From Acidobacteriota bacterium (lineage in GTDB: Bacteria > Acidobacteriota > Terriglobia > Acidiferrales > UBA7541): a stretch of 64,000 nt of DNA. Made by a program: the position numbers and the translations under genes. This document shows, piece after piece, positions 60,610 through 64,000 of the stretch. Position 1 is the stretch's first letter; the number at the start of each line of letters is the position of its first letter. Below the pieces are notes generated by a model. It had not been told where the DNA came from, ran no database searches, and saw only the letters and a list, made by a program, of their open reading frames with translations. The stretch spans positions 1 to 64,000 of the forward strand of contig QHYM01000099.1 in the NCBI GenBank assembly GCA_003223295.1, in the 5' to 3' direction.

Positions 60610-61883
60610 TGAAAGCTGAGATCATCGCGGTTGGTTCGGAATTGCTGACTCCGGACCGCTTGGATACGAATTCGCTGTTTCTCACGGAAGAATTGAACAA
60701 GCTGGGCATCGAGGTGGTCCGCAAAACGATTGTGGGCGATAACCGCGAATTGCTGGCGGAAGCGTTTCGCGATGCGTTGGACCGCGTGCCGTTGATTCTC
60801 GCGAGCGGTGGCCTCGGACCTACCGAAGATGACCTGACGCGCGAGACCGTCGCGGAGCTGCTGGGCCGCAAGCTGATTCTGAACGAAGCCATCCTGCGTT
60901 ACATCGAAGGGCGCTTCCGGCAATTGGGCCGGGAGATGCCTACAGTGAACGTGCGGCAAGCGATGGTGCCCGAAGGCGCCGAAGTGCTGGAAAATCCGCG
61001 CGGGTCAGCGCCGGGCTTGTGGCTGGAGGACAAGGGACGATGCGTTGCGCTGCTGCCTGGGCCGCCGCGCGAGCTGAAACCGATGTACCAGGAACAAGTG
61101 CTCCCGCGGCTGGAGAGGCGGCGCTCCGGAGTTCGCATGTTTCACCGCGAACTGCGCGTCGCGGGCCTGGGAGAGTCGGCTCTCGAGCAGTGCATCAAGC
61201 CCATTTACACGCGCTACTCCGACGTGAACACCACGATTCTGGCGGCGCCGGGCGAAATCCAGATCCATTTGCGCATGTGGACCGACAACGCCGCGCAAGC
61301 GCAAAAAGCGCTTGATGAGATTGTGCAGGGCTTCGAGCTGGCGCTGACCGACCGGATTTATTCGAAGGACGGTTCCTCGATGGAGGAAGTGATCGCGCAG
61401 CTGCTGACGATGAACAAGGCCACGATCTCCGCGGCGGAGAGCTGCACCGGTGGATTGCTGGCTGAACGGCTGACCAGCATCGCCGGAAGTTCGTCGTATT
61501 TTCTGGGCGGCGTGGTTTGTTACAGCAACGATCTGAAAACCACTTGGGTGAATGTGCCGGCGGAGCTGATTCAATCCAAGGGCGCGGTGAGCAGCGAAGT
61601 GGCCAAAGCGCTAGCCGACGGCATACGGCGCAGCGTGGGGAGCACGCTGGGCGTGGGCGTCACCGGAATTGCCGGGCCGGGCGGCGGCAGCGAAGAGAAA
61701 CCGGTTGGCACTGTGCACATCGCGTTGTCACACGCGGGCGGAGTGAAGGAGCGAGGTGTGCGTTTTCCGGGAGACCGGGAGGCGATTCGCTGGCACGCTT
61801 CGCAGCTCGCGCTGGACATGGTGCGGCTGCACTTTCTCTACAACGGCGGTGACCCGCCGGCACACGACGCGAAGAGGTCCTGA
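60609..61883 (+). CDS. cinA: CinA family protein (competence/damage-inducible; nicotinamide-nucleotide amidase C-terminus)
   Basis: AEIIAVGSELLTPDRLDTNSLFL, GGLGPTEDDLTRE, SAAESCTGGLLAERLT, TGIAGPGGGSEEKPVGTVHIA. Confidence 0.95.
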   Translation: MKAEIIAVGSELLTPDRLDTNSLFLTEELNKLGIEVVRKTIVGDNRELLAEAFRDALDRVPLILASGGLGPTEDDLTRETVAELLGRKLILNEAILRYIEGRFRQLGREMPTVNVRQAMVPEGAEVLENPRGSAPGLWLEDKGRCVALLPGPPRELKPMYQEQVLPRLERRRSGVRMFHRELRVAGLGESALEQCIKPIYTRYSDVNTTILAAPGEIQIHLRMWTDNAAQAQKALDEIVQGFELALTDRIYSKDGSSMEEVIAQLLTMNKATISAAESCTGGLLAERLTSIAGSSSYFLGGVVCYSNDLKTTWVNVPAELIQSKGAVSSEVAKALADGIRRSVGSTLGVGVTGIAGPGGGSEEKPVGTVHIALSHAGGVKERGVRFPGDREAIRWHASQLALDMVRLHFLYNGGDPPAHDAKRS

Positions 61884-61886
61884 ACG

Positions 61887-62450
61887 GTGCGCCTCTTCGT
61901 CGCGCTGGAAATTCCTTCCGCGGTGCGGGAGAATCTCGGCAGCTTGCTTGCCTCGGTGCGTGCCATTACGAAAGAGCCGCGTTGGGTGCGCGTGGAAAAT
62001 CTTCACGTCACATTGAAATTTCTAGGAGAAGTCGCCGAGGAAAAGATCGCAGCGATTCGAAGTGCGCTCAGTGACGTTCGCTCCAGGGAGCCAGTGCAAC
62101 TCAGGTTTTGCGACTTGGGCTTCTTCCCCAATGAAAAGCATCCACGCGTCCTCTGGGCGGGAATCGAGGCTTCACCGAATTTGAAGACCGTCGCCGGGGA
62201 TATTGAAGGCGCGATGGAAAAGCTGGGAATTCCACGAGACCAGCGGGAGTTCTCACCGCACTTGACTCTCGCGCGATTCGAACGCGCCCACTTGCCGGAA
62301 GCGCTGCGCAAGACCATCGCAGAGAACGCGCAGCGAGAGTTTGGCTCGTTGCGGACGAACGAGTTTCGCCTGATTCAAAGCAAGCTGAGGCCCTCCGGAG
62401 CGGAGTACACTGCGCTCACGAGTTTCTGTTTCGCACCGCGTGTGGAATAA
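61887..62450 (+). CDS. thpR: RNA 2',3'-cyclic phosphodiesterase (2H family)
   Basis: RLFVALEIPSAV, NLHVTLKFLGEV, FSPHLTLARF (two HxTx motifs); GTG start. Confidence 0.93.
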   Translation: MRLFVALEIPSAVRENLGSLLASVRAITKEPRWVRVENLHVTLKFLGEVAEEKIAAIRSALSDVRSREPVQLRFCDLGFFPNEKHPRVLWAGIEASPNLKTVAGDIEGAMEKLGIPRDQREFSPHLTLARFERAHLPEALRKTIAENAQREFGSLRTNEFRLIQSKLRPSGAEYTALTSFCFAPRVE

Positions 62451-62456
62451 CATCGC

Positions 62457-63101
62457 ATGGCCGAGCTGCCCATTTCGATGAGTCTTCTTGCGATTCCAGT
62501 CGCCGCTTACTTCCTTGGGTCGATTCCGTTTGGATTGATTCTCACGAAGCTTTTTGGAGGCGGCGACGTCCGCAAAGTGGGAAGCGGAAACATCGGGGCA
62601 ACCAACGTCGCGCGCGCAGCGGGCCTGTTGGCGGGTGTATTTACATTGGTGCTCGACGCAGGGAAGGGCGCCGGAGCGGTTTTGCTCGCCGAAAAGCTTT
62701 CGAACGATAGCGCCACGTGGATGATGATCGCCGCATTGGTCGTGCTGCTGGGACACTGCTTTCCTATCTGGCTGAAGTTCAAGGGTGGCAAGGGAGTCGC
62801 GACGGCGGCGGGGATGTTTTTCGTATTGTCCCCGCTCGCGTGTCTTGGTGCAGTGATTTTGTTCATCCTTGTGACGATTTTCTGGCGCTACGTGTCGCTC
62901 GGGTCGGTCTCCGCGGCAGCGGCCATGCCATTGCTGATTTATTTTCTGTGGGCGCCACATCATGCTCCGCCGCTGGCGATTACGTCTGGAACGATGGCCA
63001 CGGCGCTGCTCATCATTTATAAACATCGGGGAAATTTGCAGCGGCTGCTGGAAAATGAGGAGCCCAAATTCTCGTTCGGCAAGAAAATGGACGCGGAATG
63101 A
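62457..63101 (+). CDS. plsY: Glycerol-3-phosphate acyltransferase PlsY
   Basis: YFLGSIPFGLIL, VGSGNIGATNVARAAG, FKGGKGVATAAG. Confidence 0.97.
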   Translation: MAELPISMSLLAIPVAAYFLGSIPFGLILTKLFGGGDVRKVGSGNIGATNVARAAGLLAGVFTLVLDAGKGAGAVLLAEKLSNDSATWMMIAALVVLLGHCFPIWLKFKGGKGVATAAGMFFVLSPLACLGAVILFILVTIFWRYVSLGSVSAAAAMPLLIYFLWAPHHAPPLAITSGTMATALLIIYKHRGNLQRLLENEEPKFSFGKKMDAE

Positions 63102-64000
63102 CGCGGATCGCGATTCTTGGAGCGGGAAGCTGGGGAACGGCGCTGTCGGTGGTGTTGTCCCGCGCGCGAAAGCCGCACGAGATCGCTCTTTGGGTGCATA
63201 ACGCGGAGCTTGCAGAAACGTTACAGCGGCGACGGGAAAATAGTGTGTACTTGCCAGGAGTCCCTTTGCCCGCCGGGATTCGTGCGACTCACGACCTGCT
63301 GGCGGCATTGGCAGCGGCGCAGATCGTGATCGGCGTGATGCCCTCGGTGCACGCGCGAGCCGTTTACTCGCGGGCTCTTCCCTGCGTCACGCCAGAGATG
63401 ATTTTTGTAAGCGCCACGAAGGGCCTTGAACCGGCGACACATCTGCGTATGAGCCAGGTTCTCGCGCAAGTCCTGGCAAAAAGCGGAGCCGTGGAGACCT
63501 CGCAGCACATCGCCGTGCTATCGGGGCCGTCGTTTGCCGCGGAAGCCGCCCGCGGACAGCCGACGGCAGTGGCGCTGGCGGCGCAGGATGCGGCGCTCGC
63601 AAGCCTGCTGCAAGAAGAACTTTCCGGACCATCCTTTCGCCTGTACACCAACGACGACGTGCTGGGCGTGGAACTGGCCGGCGCGATAAAAAACGTAATG
63701 GCCATTGCCGCAGGTGCCTGTCAGGGACTGGGGCTGGGGTCGAATCCTCTGGCGGCGCTCATCACGCGCGGCCTCGCGGAAATGGCGCGGCTTGCAGTAG
63801 CACTGGGAGCTCGCCCGGAAACGCTGAGCGGGCTGGCCGGTTTGGGCGATCTAGTTTTGACATGCACCGGGGCCCTCAGCCGCAACCGGCACGTGGGGAT
63901 TGAGTTCGGCAAAGGCCGCAAGCTTCCCGAAATCCTCGCGGGCATGCGCATGGTGGCCGAGGGCGTGGATACCACTGCGCCACTGCTGGCGCTGGCGCGC
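63098..64000 (+). CDS. gpsA: NAD(P)H-dependent glycerol-3-phosphate dehydrogenase (truncated by window end)
   Basis: Read directly (absent from ORF track): ATG at 63098, MTRIAILGAGSWGTALSVVLSR...GPSFAAEAARGQPT...ELAGAIKNVMAIAAGACQGLGLGSNPLAALITRGLAEM. Confidence 0.95.
   Translation, partial: MTRIAILGAGSWGTALSVVLSRARKPHEIALWVHNAELAETLQRRRENSVYLPGVPLPAGIRATHDLLAALAAAQIVIGVMPSVHARAVYSRALPCVTPEMIFVSATKGLEPATHLRMSQVLAQVLAKSGAVETSQHIAVLSGPSFAAEAARGQPTAVALAAQDAALASLLQEELSGPSFRLYTNDDVLGVELAGAIKNVMAIAAGACQGLGLGSNPLAALITRGLAEMARLAVALGARPETLSGLAGLGDLVLTCTGALSRNRHVGIEFGKGRKLPEILAGMRMVAEGVDTTAPLLALAR

Overview
GC-rich chromosomal window, probably from an acidobacterium (inferred from gene content and order only), consisting almost entirely of housekeeping and metabolic genes. 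I found no IS element, prophage, CRISPR array or rRNA. The main blocks are: (1) a GT2 - PTPS - PTPS - folE pterin operon; (2) a MacA-like adaptor with two FtsX-type permeases, next to a YHS-domain copper P-type ATPase; (3) a lipid/glycolipid neighbourhood (MGDG-synthase-like GT, PHP, PAP2, UbiA, CutC); (4) a complete dcw cell-wall/division cluster on the minus strand from mraZ (38.7 kb) to ftsZ (21.1 kb); (5) a divergent pqqABCDE cluster with a 25-aa PqqA; (6) an ECF sigma / zinc-finger anti-sigma / DUF3106 module; (7) tRNA-Val(CAC); (8) MoxR-DUF58-(mutY)-transglutaminase; (9) rimO-yacG-pgpA-NHL-cinA-thpR-plsY-gpsA (gpsA runs off the window end). The strongest non-coding signals are a 10-bp-periodic array of eight in-phase GTRG boxes (seven consecutive) between a sigma70-like promoter and mraZ, which looks like an expanded MraZ operator, and a near-perfect 10+10 bp inverted repeat overlapping the -10 of a CGNR zinc-finger regulator gene that is divergent from a DMT-family transporter. 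I did not find convincing evidence for an entirely new multi-gene system. All calls come from reading the sequence and the supplied translations; no database search was run.
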